Below, in pieces: positions 18,224 to 26,619 of a stretch of 64,000 nucleotides of DNA; positions within the stretch are counted from its first letter, which is position 1, and each line of letters opens with the position of its first letter. Origin of the DNA: Phormidesmis sp963710175. GTDB lineage: Bacteria; Cyanobacteriota; Cyanobacteriia; Phormidesmidales; Phormidesmidaceae. A program made the position numbers and the translations under genes. The notes under the pieces were generated by a model that worked only from the letters and a program-made list of their open reading frames with translations, did no database searches and was not told the origin of the DNA. Location of the stretch: contig CAVPZC010000002.1 in assembly GCA_963710175.1 (NCBI GenBank), positions 1,850,345 through 1,914,344 on the forward strand. Direction: 5' to 3'.

Positions 18224-18280
18224 TGACGAAACCTCCTATGGTTCGTTTTTTTGTTTTGAGGAAAAATTTACTTTTCCATA

Positions 18281-18310
18281 AATTTCGTCAGGCTTTGTCC
18301 TGGCGAAATT
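18281..18310. promoter_or_regulatory. Inverted repeat in the apcD4 leader
   Basis: Arms AATTTCGTCAGG and CCTGGCGAAATT (11 of 12 pair) separated by 6 bp, starting 58 bp upstream of the apcD4 ATG. It could be an operator or a leader-RNA hairpin. A role in light control is inference only. Confidence 0.5.
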
Positions 18311-18624
18311 AGGCAAATCTCGGAAAAGTTAACTGTTCCCTCAGCAAAACTAGAGGTCTATTGTTTTCAAAAACAACAGCACCCCATACCTTTTGCCTAT
18401 ACGAACATGAGCTCATGCAAGTTATTGATTTATGAGATATCTATAACCTCTAAAATGGCTTTTGACAGACCGAAAATCCATAAGATTCGCCAAGAATTAT
18501 GAACTGACAATCTTCTAGCGTGAGCCCTGCTCATATTATGCGAAAAACCCGTCTACTCATACAGTCAACCAAAATGTTGATAGGTATTTCCCACCGGCCT
18601 TTCTCTTATTAACCATAAAAGCCT

Positions 18625-18671
18625 TTGAACTTATGTATCTAGTTATTTAAAAGTCTGGCACATAAGTTCAA
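18625..18671. repeat. 12-bp perfect inverted repeat upstream of apcD4
   Basis: TTGAACTTATGT at 18625-18636 and its exact complement ACATAAGTTCAA at 18660-18671, 23 bp apart, about 400 bp before apcD4. Confidence 0.5.
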
Positions 18672-18983
18672 GGTTGTTTATCTTTGAAGGAAAAATTTTG
18701 AGCGCTTCAATTCTATGGATAGATATGGAAGTCTTTTTCTCTATGAGAAAGATTTTGATTACTTCAATTATACGGCTGGATATGTCGCTGAAAGTGAGTG
18801 GTGCCGTGTGCTGCGCCGAGAAACCTACATACACCGATGGCGATTTTTGGAAAGGCATATCGAGGAGGGAGCTTGTTGAGCCATCCCAGCCAGTCTGGAG
18901 TAGAGCGCTCGATGCTCCTGTCTATCCTTCTAGGAACTGGCTTAAGCGCTGGCACGCCTTAGAAAATCGGCACTAGAAGACGA

Positions 18984-19187
18984 TTGCCACCTAGTGCCGC
19001 TAGCAGGAATACAATTAATAAAGGGGCGATCGCGGCCCAGCTAGTGCAGCAAATACAGATGTCTCTAGACCAAATGTTCCAATCTGCTAAGCCAATACAG
19101 ATATTTCTAGACCAAATGTTTCAATCTGCTAAGCAAGCGCTGATGATCTCCCCCTTTCAGAAAGGATGTCGTAACATCCGTGTCTAA
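18984..19187 (+). CDS. Possible small ORF with 14-residue tandem repeat
   Basis: A 67-codon frame whose centre reads the 42-bp tandem repeat in phase, as two copies of a 14-residue unit ending LDQMFQSAK. Positions 19052-19093 and 19094-19135 are the repeat copies. There is no good ribosome-binding site and no homology I recognise. The in-phase repeat is the only argument for coding; it may simply be a DNA duplication. Confidence 0.2.
   Translation: MPPSAASRNTINKGAIAAQLVQQIQMSLDQMFQSAKPIQIFLDQMFQSAKQALMISPFQKGCRNIRV
19052..19135. repeat. 42-bp tandem repeat, two copies
   Basis: Units 19052-19093 and 19094-19135 start AATACAGAT and differ at only a few positions. The unit length is a multiple of three. 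Confidence 0.8.
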
Positions 19188-19726
19188 CTGGCTTTGCTGA
19201 TCGCACGGCTTAAAACGTAAACCGAATGCGTTTTTGCTTTAAATTGTCGTGAGCGAATTTCTCGAATCACTTCAAATCCCATTTGTTTCCAAAACTGCAA
19301 TCCTGACTTGTTTGCTCCAATGGCCGACAGCGATATTTGAGAGATTTCTTGAGCGGATACCCAGCGCTCAAACGCCTGGTAAAAATCTGCGCCTAAGCCT
19401 CGACCTCGTTGCTCAGGGGCTAACATCATCAGCCCTACCCACCAGGTGCGCTCATCAGGATAGTGTTGAACTGCGCAAATCATGCCTGCTAAAACGTTTT
19501 CTGCATCGAATAAACCAAAGAGATAAACGTCCTCGGCTGTTTTCCCATTTGGCAAATCGTCAAATTCTTCAAGTGCTGCTGTGGGGGAAGGTGGTAGGCC
19601 ATAGGTCAAAAGGAAAAACGCTGTACATTGCTCGTAAAGTCTTTGGAGAATGCCTGCATCTTTTGGCAAGAGGCGCTTGGCTGAGTAACCGGAACGCTCT
19701 AGAAGAAAGTTTGTAGGATGATTCAT
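19184..19726 (-). CDS. GNAT-family N-acetyltransferase
   Basis: A 180-residue acetyl-CoA-dependent acetyltransferase. The central motif LMMLAPEQRGRGLGADFYQA is GNAT motif A (acetyl-CoA pyrophosphate binding), and the C-terminal ISLSAIGANKSGLQFWKQMG followed by FEVIREIRSR is motif B. Substrate not predictable. It lies alone on the minus strand, upstream of the apcD4 leader; a functional link to the antenna genes is not evident. Confidence 0.85.
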   Translation of the reverse strand: MNHPTNFLLERSGYSAKRLLPKDAGILQRLYEQCTAFFLLTYGLPPSPTAALEEFDDLPNGKTAEDVYLFGLFDAENVLAGMICAVQHYPDERTWWVGLMMLAPEQRGRGLGADFYQAFERWVSAQEISQISLSAIGANKSGLQFWKQMGFEVIREIRSRQFKAKTHSVYVLSRAISKAS

Positions 19727-19813
19727 GCTTCATTCAGCGCGGTATATCAGTTCATGCGCCGATTGAGGTGTCAACGTCATGATTGTTTTGGTAAAGAGCG
19801 ATCGCGTTTAAAG

Positions 19814-20335
19814 TCAATCGTTTCTAACGCCGCCTGCAATACAACTCTCACATCGTTCTTTGAGTGCTTGGTTGTAATCAAGATAGCCTTGATAGCTCGC
19901 GCAGTAGACGCCTCGCCAGGCTAAATAAGGAATCAGCCAGCCAGAATTCTCGTGGATTTGAGTGAAGCGGGTTTGGTGTTTGCTGACGGCTTCAAAAATA
20001 AACGAATGGCGGACAGCGAACAGAAAGGGTGCGCCAAAGTGCCCCTTCCAAACAATCCTTTGATGCGGTTCGATCAAGAGAAATTTCGCTTCGAGCCAGT
20101 GCTGCCCGAACTGTTTCATATCTTCTAAGAACCGAATCTTTTTGCCGATAGCAAACTCGGCGTGAGCTTCACGCACAAAAGGATTCCATTGCGGATAGTC
20201 TTTAAAGTCTGTCATCTGCTCCCACACCAGTTGCTGCGGAGCGCCAATCAAAACCTCAGCAGTCCATCCTTTCATTAAGGACATGCGTTTGGGGATGGTC
20301 GAATTTTGGGTTGTTTTTTGTGTGGCTTGTTTCAT
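19814..20335 (-). CDS. SRPBCC / polyketide cyclase-dehydrase family protein
   Basis: A 173-residue protein with a START-like ligand-binding fold. After about 20 residues comes MKGWTAEVLIGAPQQLVWEQ, then MTDFKDYPQWNPFVREAHAE, the standard SRPBCC beta1 and helix-grip start. FVREAHAEFAIGKKIRFLED and EPHQRIVWKGHFGAPFLFAV follow. Cytoplasmic; ligand unknown. An alternative start is the internal Met about 18 residues in, closer to the domain. Confidence 0.75.
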   Translation of the reverse strand: MKQATQKTTQNSTIPKRMSLMKGWTAEVLIGAPQQLVWEQMTDFKDYPQWNPFVREAHAEFAIGKKIRFLEDMKQFGQHWLEAKFLLIEPHQRIVWKGHFGAPFLFAVRHSFIFEAVSKHQTRFTQIHENSGWLIPYLAWRGVYCASYQGYLDYNQALKERCESCIAGGVRND

Positions 20336-20475
20336 ACATATTCTCTACATGCTTTTAATTGTTCCTACATGCGAGCACTCCGACAATATAATCCAACTGG
20401 GAAGAAATAGAGAAGAAAGCGCTGCCGCAATCTTCTCTATTTATCAAGCGCTAGTCGGGGAAGCACTGAGCTAGC

Positions 20476-20764
20476 TTATTCGCCTGGCGTCGTGCGGATG
20501 CGAGTATAACGCTGGTCAGCCTGCTCATAGACAGTGTGAGCAGGCTGTGGGCGCTTTGGTGAATGTGGGTGGGTGGCTTTTACCGTTCCAGCTTCGTGCG
20601 CTTGGTTAAGGTGCCCATGACTTCGTTGGGCCTGCCGGTGGGCATAGGCTTGCTCCAATCGTTGGGGGCAGCGTATCTGAGTTTGTGCAATAGCTGAATG
20701 GTGGCTTGGACGATTTGAGGGCTGCCGAACAGCATGTGGCGAACGGTGGCAAAGTCGTCGCTGG
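20476..20764 (-). pseudogene. Transposase C-terminal remnant
   Basis: On the minus strand two frames together read like the end of a transposase: IVQATIQLLHKLRYAAPNDW, then SKPMPTGRPNEVMGTLTKRT in one frame, then HTVYEQADQRYTRIRTTPGE in another up to the stop at 20476. The frame break and lack of an N-terminus mark it as a remnant. The family was not determined. Confidence 0.4.
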
Positions 20765-21091
20765 GTGTGGGTGCTGGCCGTTGACCGGACGCGGTGGGAC
20801 ATGGGAACCACAACGGTAGATATTCTGACGCTCGGGGCTGTCCATGAAGGCATCGCCTTTCCTCTGGTGTGGACGATGCTTGACAGGAAAGGAACCTCCA
20901 ATACTGACGAACGTATCGACCTGATGGAAAGGTTCCACAAGCTGTTTCCCAATGTCGAAGTGCGCTGCCTGACGACTGACCGTGAGTTTGTCGGCGGCGA
21001 CTGGCTCAGCTATAGGCGTCTAGCCAAAAGTGTTTTTCGCTATGGCTTCGACCCTCTACGCCATATCTCCCTAAATCTAACTCAACCTTAG
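20765..21091 (+). pseudogene. IS4-like DDE transposase fragment
   Basis: The 108-codon frame contains VLAVDRTRWDMGTTTVDILT and VWTMLDRKGTSNTDERIDLM, then VRCLTTDREFVGGDWLSYRR. These are the first two catalytic Asp regions of IS4-type transposases. It starts exactly at a junction with the opposite-strand remnant and ends before the Glu region. Non-functional. Confidence 0.7.
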
Positions 21092-21138
21092 CAGCAGCAG
21101 GGATTTCAGCTAGTTACTGGGCTTTTGTCCTGTACATA

Positions 21139-21207
21139 GATCTGGGAGAGGGAACCGGACTCAAAGTCCCTTTCCCGCCGGGAGAAGGATTTAGGGTGAG
21201 GGCGACA
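21139..21207. repeat. Dispersed palindromic repeat (CCCTCACCC...CTTCTCCC type)
   Basis: The sequence TCTGGGAGAGGG, a spacer, CCCGCCGGGAGAAGGATTT and AGGGTGAGGG resembles the repeats at about 15320-15345 and 59155-59240. This is a common kind of short intergenic repeat in cyanobacteria; no coding capacity. Confidence 0.5.
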
Positions 21208-21252
21208 GCATTGCTGATCCGCTAAGACTTTATCAAGTGGCAGATCCCTTAG

Positions 21253-22668
21253 CTATTTACCTGAAGCGGCGGAGCGACTTAACAGAGCGGGTGTAATGAC
21301 GGGTGTAACTGCTTTGGCCACGGTCCATCGCTGAGCAGGCTTTTTGCGCAGATTGATTTGAGTGTTGTCAGCTGCAGAGTCTTCTAGCTCGATGGTGCCG
21401 GGTAGAGAAATTTGACTGTCACTCTCGGGGTAAAGGGCCTGACACTCTTGGAAAATAGTATTGGCAACCGGCGCATACTTAGCCTTGCGATTGAGCCGAA
21501 GCAAAACGGTGCGCAGACGATTTTGCAATCCTTGAATGGTGGTGATCTGCTGATAGAGCGCTTCGATTAAGTCGCTAGTGTGGATTTGGGCAATGCGATC
21601 GCTATCGTTTTCCCAGCTGTCGTAACACAGACAGTAGAGCATCTTCTTCAGGCGAACTTTTTCGGAGGATATCTCTAGCCGGTCGGCAATATCCTGGCAT
21701 AGGGTGGCAATCGGCGGCATCAGCGGGCCCGAAATGTCCTCCTCTAAGCTGTCTGGCTGAGTGAGCCCCGACTTGCCATTCAGGGTCGGAGCAGCGTAGA
21801 AGGCCCCCAGGCTCTTGAGAATAACCTCGGCCACTCGAGTATAGGCTTCTCGTCGATTGAGCGTGGCGACAATTTGGTAGAGGCGATGGCGGCACTCATT
21901 CAGGCTGCTGCTGCGCTCAGTCAAAGACTCTAGCAGCAGCTGAAGCGGCACGTTTTCTAGAACCGCGGCGTCGTTTTCCCAGGTAGAGTAGTGCGTGCCA
22001 TAGAGCAGCTTTTTGATCCGACAGCTGTTCGGATGCTCAGAGAGCCCCTTTAAAGCTGCGCTGAGAGGGGTCAGCGTCAGCGGAGAAACCGCTGCGGTAA
22101 TTTCCTCCTTCCTGTCATCAGGGCGCACGCCCAGCGGCCAGATGTGATAGGCAGCGACGGCCTCTTCAATATTTTTTAGCGATAGTTCGCCAATGTAGGT
22201 CGCATCTAACTCCAAACGTGATTTGACCACTTCATAAACCACCTGAGACATGCAGATAGCGCCGGGCTTAGCTTCTGACTCCAGGCGGGCGGCAACGTTG
22301 ACCCCAGTACCCATCATGTCCTGCTGATTGAAAAAGATATCGCCCAAATGAACGCCGACCCGATGGGTAAAGTGCTCATCGGCCTGGCCAGTTTTGGCGA
22401 AGCCAGCAAAGGTTTTTTGCATTTCAATGGCGCAAGCTGCGGCCTGCACTGCACTGACAAAATACATCAGCACCCCATCACCAACTGTTTTGAGAATTTG
22501 CCCTTCAAAAAACTCGCACAGCTCTGAAATCAGCTGCAAGTCGCGGTTGATAATAGCTAGCGCCCGGTCTTCATCTCGCGACATGCGCCTGCTGAAGCCA
22601 ACCGCATCGGTTACCACAATGGCGGCCAGGGTTCGCTGAATTTGAGGATACACAACAGGGGGGGTCAT
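21253..22668 (-). CDS. Class III adenylate/guanylate cyclase with duplicated C-terminal domain
   Basis: Soluble nucleotidyl cyclase of 471 residues. The catalytic domain is at residues 12-180: metal-binding Asp21 in IVVTDAVGFSRRM and Asp64 in LKTVGDGVLMYF, plus VGVHLGDIF and GTGVNVAARLESEAKPG. There is no N-terminal sensor. The C-terminal half contains two related units of about 70 residues, at 217-287 and 339-409. Each runs R-(I/L)-K-K-(L/M)-L-Y, then WEND, then a helical stretch ending LNR(R/K)xxYxxVAxxI. This module recurs in cyanobacterial signalling proteins as far as I recall, but I know no named function. cAMP versus cGMP is not decided here. Confidence 0.85.
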   Translation of the reverse strand: MTPPVVYPQIQRTLAAIVVTDAVGFSRRMSRDEDRALAIINRDLQLISELCEFFEGQILKTVGDGVLMYFVSAVQAAACAIEMQKTFAGFAKTGQADEHFTHRVGVHLGDIFFNQQDMMGTGVNVAARLESEAKPGAICMSQVVYEVVKSRLELDATYIGELSLKNIEEAVAAYHIWPLGVRPDDRKEEITAAVSPLTLTPLSAALKGLSEHPNSCRIKKLLYGTHYSTWENDAAVLENVPLQLLLESLTERSSSLNECRHRLYQIVATLNRREAYTRVAEVILKSLGAFYAAPTLNGKSGLTQPDSLEEDISGPLMPPIATLCQDIADRLEISSEKVRLKKMLYCLCYDSWENDSDRIAQIHTSDLIEALYQQITTIQGLQNRLRTVLLRLNRKAKYAPVANTIFQECQALYPESDSQISLPGTIELEDSAADNTQINLRKKPAQRWTVAKAVTPVITPALLSRSAASGK

Positions 22669-22907
22669 AGGGATGGGCGCTATGCGATAGCTCTATTTTT
22701 CCCGAATCTACGGGGAGTTCGCTCACGCTCTCGTCACCCATATGCCAATCTCTGGCAACTTTTATCAACTCTTCTCAAAACTACGGTGTGTACTGACTTG
22801 TTTCGTCAGATGGGGCAGTTCTTTGCGTAATCACACAGACAGGACCCCGCCTTCTCTGCTGGAGTACTGACCGTCTGACACTGGTGCGATAGGTGCGATT
22901 GGGATGC

Positions 22908-23258
22908 CTAAAAGCCCGGATTGTGAACAGTGTCGATGCACTGATCCTCTATCCATTTGCGATTGCTTGCTTCGCATGCCTGCCGATTTCTTTTGAAGGG
23001 CACTGCTGCGGGGTAAAAGTCTTGACCCTGATCAAAAACTGAATTGGACTCTGTCAGGAGCTGGCTACTTTTAAAGTGCACCAGTGTAAGAATAGTTCCT
23101 ACACCAACTGTAATAACGGTTAGGACTAAGGGTACGAGAAGCCGATGCTGGTTCTTTAGGTGGCGATAGTGATCCCGCCGGTTGAGTCCGGCTAGAAGCG
23201 CAAAGTATATTCCTCGCAGAATGCGATGAACATGGGTGCTGGAGTGGTGTTGACGCAT
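22908..23258 (-). CDS. Small membrane protein, hypothetical
   Basis: A 116-residue frame with one clear membrane helix (LVPLVLTVITVGVGTILTLV) and a C-terminal Cys-containing segment (NRKWIEDQCIDTVHNPGF) that looks like conserved protein rather than chance sequence. A basic His-rich N-terminus precedes the helix. It is divergent from the threonine aldolase gene. Function unknown; I do not recognise a named family. Confidence 0.5.
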   Translation of the reverse strand: MRQHHSSTHVHRILRGIYFALLAGLNRRDHYRHLKNQHRLLVPLVLTVITVGVGTILTLVHFKSSQLLTESNSVFDQGQDFYPAAVPFKRNRQACEASNRKWIEDQCIDTVHNPGF

Positions 23259-23371
23259 TTCTATCCATAGGACTCAAGGAGGCGCGAGTAGTCAGTATAC
23301 TGTGCCCATTGCCCGTGCTTGCTACCAGTATACAAGTATAGAAAGTCACGTTTTGCGGGGTCGTCCTCATG

Positions 23372-23409
23372 GAGCTGTTGGGCACTGTGGCTCAAATGCC
23401 CAACAGCTC
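23372..23409. other. Perfect 12-bp-stem hairpin upstream of threonine aldolase
   Basis: GAGCTGTTGGGC (23372-23383) pairs exactly with GCCCAACAGCTC (23398-23409) across a 14-bp loop. No T-run follows on the plus strand, so it is not a classical terminator in that direction. It lies 139 bp before the next start codon. Confidence 0.6.
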
Positions 23410-23547
23410 AGATGTGCAGGCTTCCTGTCTGGAAATGCGATCGCCTTTCAAAACCCGTTAAAATTTCTGTGAAGACAGGCCCCTTGCGCGTGTCTTCTGT
23501 ACAGGCTTCTGGTAGAGCCCTTTTGTAGAAAATAGTCTGATAAGCCT

Positions 23548-24588
23548 ATGATCGACCTCCGCAGTGATACGGTAACGCAGCCAACTGAAGGAATGCGCCA
23601 GGCCATGGTGCAGGCTCCGGTAGGTGACGATGTGCTCGGTGATGACCCGACGGTGAATGCGCTAGAAGCCTATGTTGCTGAGCTGCTTGGCAAGGAAGCG
23701 GCGGTGTATATGCCCTCGGGGACAATGACTAACCAGGTGGCGCTGCGATCGCACACTCAGCCCGGTGACGAAGTCATTTTAGAAGCCGAAGCGCATATTT
23801 ATTACTACGAGGGCGGCGGGCCAGCGGCTCTTTCAGGGGTGAGCTGCCGGCTTTTACCGGGCACAGGCGGGGTCTTTTCGGCAATGGCCATTGAGCAGAG
23901 TATGCGCCCGCAAGACCCTCATTTTCCGCGATCGCAGCTGGTCTGTATAGAAAATACTCACAACCGCAGCGGTGGGCGCATCTTTCCGCTGGAGACCATC
24001 CGCGAAATTGCTCGGGTTTGTCAGCAGCGTGACCTCCGGCTGCATATGGACGGCGCTCGGTTTTGGAATGCCTGCGTCGCAACGGGAATTGACGAATCGA
24101 CCTACGCTGAACCGTTTGATACGCTGAGCGTTTGTTTTTCTAAGGGATTGGGCGCACCGGTCGGCTCGGCGCTGGTCGGTTCGGCAGCGCAGATGGCTAA
24201 GGCAAGGCGGTTTCGCAAAATGTTTGGCGGCGGGATGCGGCAGGCTGGGATGATTGCAGCAGGGGCACTCTATGCACTCCGGTACCACCGCGATCGCCTG
24301 GCTGAAGACCACGAAAACGCGCAGCGGCTGGCTCACGGGCTGAGCGGCATGAAGGGCGTTGTGATTGACTTAGCGGCAGTGGAGACGAACATTGTGAACT
24401 TTGAGGTGCCGGGCCAGCCAGCAGCAGATGCGGTGAAAGATCTGGCTCAGCAGGGCGTTGCTGTGCTGGCGACTGGCCCCCATCGGATTCGCGCGGTGAC
24501 CAACCTGATGGTGACGCAGGCGCAGATTGATCAGGCGATTGCAGCGATTTCTCGCACAGTCAGTGGCGCACTGCTCGCGTCTAGATAG
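23548..24588 (+). CDS. ltaE: Low-specificity L-threonine aldolase (GntG-type PLP aldolase)
   Basis: PLP-dependent cleavage of threonine/allo-threonine to glycine and acetaldehyde, cytoplasmic; 346 residues, normal length. It begins MIDLRSDTVTQPTEGMRQAM, the family signature. AAVYMPSGTMTNQVALRSHT is the cofactor-phosphate region, HNRSGGRIFPLE and HMDGARFWNA hold the PLP ring contacts, and the Schiff-base Lys199 is in SVCFSKGLGAPVGS. Stands alone on the plus strand. Confidence 0.9.
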   Translation: MIDLRSDTVTQPTEGMRQAMVQAPVGDDVLGDDPTVNALEAYVAELLGKEAAVYMPSGTMTNQVALRSHTQPGDEVILEAEAHIYYYEGGGPAALSGVSCRLLPGTGGVFSAMAIEQSMRPQDPHFPRSQLVCIENTHNRSGGRIFPLETIREIARVCQQRDLRLHMDGARFWNACVATGIDESTYAEPFDTLSVCFSKGLGAPVGSALVGSAAQMAKARRFRKMFGGGMRQAGMIAAGALYALRYHRDRLAEDHENAQRLAHGLSGMKGVVIDLAAVETNIVNFEVPGQPAADAVKDLAQQGVAVLATGPHRIRAVTNLMVTQAQIDQAIAAISRTVSGALLASR

Positions 24589-24839
24589 AGGAGAGGGATT
24601 GTATTAGGAGAGAGATTGAACGATCTCTAGCTAGCAAGCGCTCGGTTGTAATAGCTAGTTTGTGATCAATACTGCTTTTGGCGCTGTCGTTTCCGTTTAC
24701 CATCGGATGGGTTGCCTGGCGATCACTCTCAACAATTGCTCTATAGGCAGTGCGTCGATTGACCCGGCAAAACGATAAGGGACTTAGAAGTGGTTTGTCT
24801 AACTGGTAATCGCTGGCTCGATCACTCAGGCTTGACTCT

Positions 24840-26534
24840 ATGGCTCACACGTTTAAGATTAACGGACTACATCTGCGCAACTTGCGGGGTGACTTTTTTG
24901 GCGGACTAACCGCAGCCATTATCGCCCTCCCACTCGCGTTAGCTTTTGGGGTTTCATCGGGAGCAGGCGCAACGGCGGGTCTGTATGGCGCGATCGCAAC
25001 CGGATTTTTTGCAGCCCTCTTTGGCGGCACCCCCGCCCAAATTTCTGGACCCACCGGCCCGATGACCGTCGTCATGGCTACCGTCTTTACGGCGCTCATT
25101 GCCAAATATCCCGAGAGCGGGCTAGCGCTAGCATTCACAGTCGTCATGTTGGGGGGAGCGTTCCAAATTGGGTTTGGGCTGCTGCGCCTAGGCGAATATA
25201 TCACCCTGATGCCCTACACCGTGATTTCTGGCTTTATGTCAGGCATTGGAGTGATTATCTTCGTATTACAGCTAGCACCGCTGTTTGGTCAGCCGGGCTC
25301 AGCCAGCGTCATCGAGTCTATTCAGAAACTGCCTGAAATGCTCTCGCAGCCGAATATTTATGCGTTGGGTCTGGGCCTGCTGACTTTGATTATCGTTTTT
25401 GGGATGCCGCCGCGACTCAGCCGGGTTTTACCGGCTCCCCTGATAGCACTGGTAGTCGGCACCCTGGTTTCGTTGGCTATTACGGGTGAAACGGTGCCAC
25501 GCATCGGCGAAATTCCCACCGGACTGCCCGCTTTTCAGTGGCCTCAGGCAGAGTGGGGAGCGCTCAAAGATATGCTGGGCTACGGCATTGTTCTAGCAAC
25601 CTTAGGTGCAATCGATTCGCTGCTCACCTCCCTGGTCGCCGACAATATCACCCGCACTCAGCACGATTCTGATCGGGAGCTAATCGGTCAGGGAATTGGC
25701 AATATGGTCTCAGGGCTATTTGGCGGACTGCCGGGCGCGGGCGCGACCATGCGGACGGTGATCAACGTCAAATCGGGCGGGCAGACACCGCTCTCAGGCA
25801 TGATTCATGCTCTGCTGCTAACAGCTGTCCTGCTAGGTGCTGGGCCGCTCACAGAAAAAATTCCGGTGGCGGTGCTGTCAGGCATTTTAATCAAGGTCGG
25901 CCTTGACATTATTGACTGGAGCTTTCTAAAGCGGGCGCATCGCGTATCTTGGGAGGCAGCAGGCGTAATGTACGGAGTGCTGTTTTTGACGGTGTTTGTC
26001 GATTTAATTACAGCGGTGGCAGCCGGTGCATTCGTCGCAAACCTGCTGGCAGTCAAAAAGCTGACGGATGAACAAAACCGCCATGTGCAGGCGATCATCA
26101 GCCCTACAGACGACACCCTCACCGAAGAAGAACAGAATTCGCTAGCGGCAGTAGCAGGGCGAGTGCTGTTGTTTCGTCTGAGCGGGCCGATGAGCTTCGG
26201 CGCAGCCAAAACCATCTCTCAGCGGATGAGCATTGTTAATAAATTTGAGGTGTTGATTTTAGACCTGGCAGATGTACCCAAGCTAGGGGTAACCGCTTCA
26301 TTGGCAGTAGAAAATATGGTGCGAGACTCGTGCAATCAGAAGCGGGTCGTCTTCATTGTGGGCGCAACAGGACTGGTAAAAGAACGACTGACAGCCCTGG
26401 AAGTCTTAGATATCTTACCGCCAGAGAATATATTGAGCAGCCGTCTGGAGGCAATCAGAAGAGCCGATCAGAGCCTAAGGCCATCTATCTATCACAGCCC
26501 GGTAGTTCCTGCTGATCAGGTTCCGAAAAGCTAA
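24840..26534 (+). CDS. bicA: SulP-family bicarbonate transporter, BicA-like
   Basis: Sodium-dependent HCO3- importer of the inner membrane, part of the CO2-concentrating mechanism. The 564-residue length equals that of known BicA. The membrane domain opens LRNLRGDFFGGLTAAIIALP, and FFAALFGGTPAQISGPTGPM and LMPYTVISGFMSGIGVII are nearly diagnostic. SLVADNITRTQHDSDRELIG and QGIGNMVSGLFGGLPGAGAT also match BicA closely. A cytoplasmic STAS domain occupies about residues 435-545 (VLLFRLSGPMSFGAAKTISQ). ATG 24840 fits the family start. No sbtA, ndh or carboxysome genes are nearby. Confidence 0.87.
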   Translation: MAHTFKINGLHLRNLRGDFFGGLTAAIIALPLALAFGVSSGAGATAGLYGAIATGFFAALFGGTPAQISGPTGPMTVVMATVFTALIAKYPESGLALAFTVVMLGGAFQIGFGLLRLGEYITLMPYTVISGFMSGIGVIIFVLQLAPLFGQPGSASVIESIQKLPEMLSQPNIYALGLGLLTLIIVFGMPPRLSRVLPAPLIALVVGTLVSLAITGETVPRIGEIPTGLPAFQWPQAEWGALKDMLGYGIVLATLGAIDSLLTSLVADNITRTQHDSDRELIGQGIGNMVSGLFGGLPGAGATMRTVINVKSGGQTPLSGMIHALLLTAVLLGAGPLTEKIPVAVLSGILIKVGLDIIDWSFLKRAHRVSWEAAGVMYGVLFLTVFVDLITAVAAGAFVANLLAVKKLTDEQNRHVQAIISPTDDTLTEEEQNSLAAVAGRVLLFRLSGPMSFGAAKTISQRMSIVNKFEVLILDLADVPKLGVTASLAVENMVRDSCNQKRVVFIVGATGLVKERLTALEVLDILPPENILSSRLEAIRRADQSLRPSIYHSPVVPADQVPKS

Positions 26535-26619
26535 GGGCAAATCAGTGAGTAACATGCTTATGTCTACGGCGACAGAGTGTGATCGCTCAGGCAATAGCGT
26601 ATCGCACCCTCTAAAAACG

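Larger units (their letters stand above)
18224..19183. promoter_or_regulatory. Long upstream region of apcD4, 960 bp, with inverted repeats and a 42-bp tandem repeat
   Basis: Mostly AT-rich and without a convincing gene; the short open frames here show no homology I recognise. It contains an inverted repeat at 18281-18310 close to the apcD4 start, a perfect 12-bp inverted repeat at 18625-18671, and a two-copy 42-bp tandem repeat at 19052-19135. The apcD4 promoter should be in the first few hundred bases. Confidence 0.5.

Noticed and set aside
18643..18976. Overlapping small open frames (71 and 100 codons) upstream of apcD4
   Set aside because: No ribosome-binding site, no homology and overlap on both strands; treated as non-coding.
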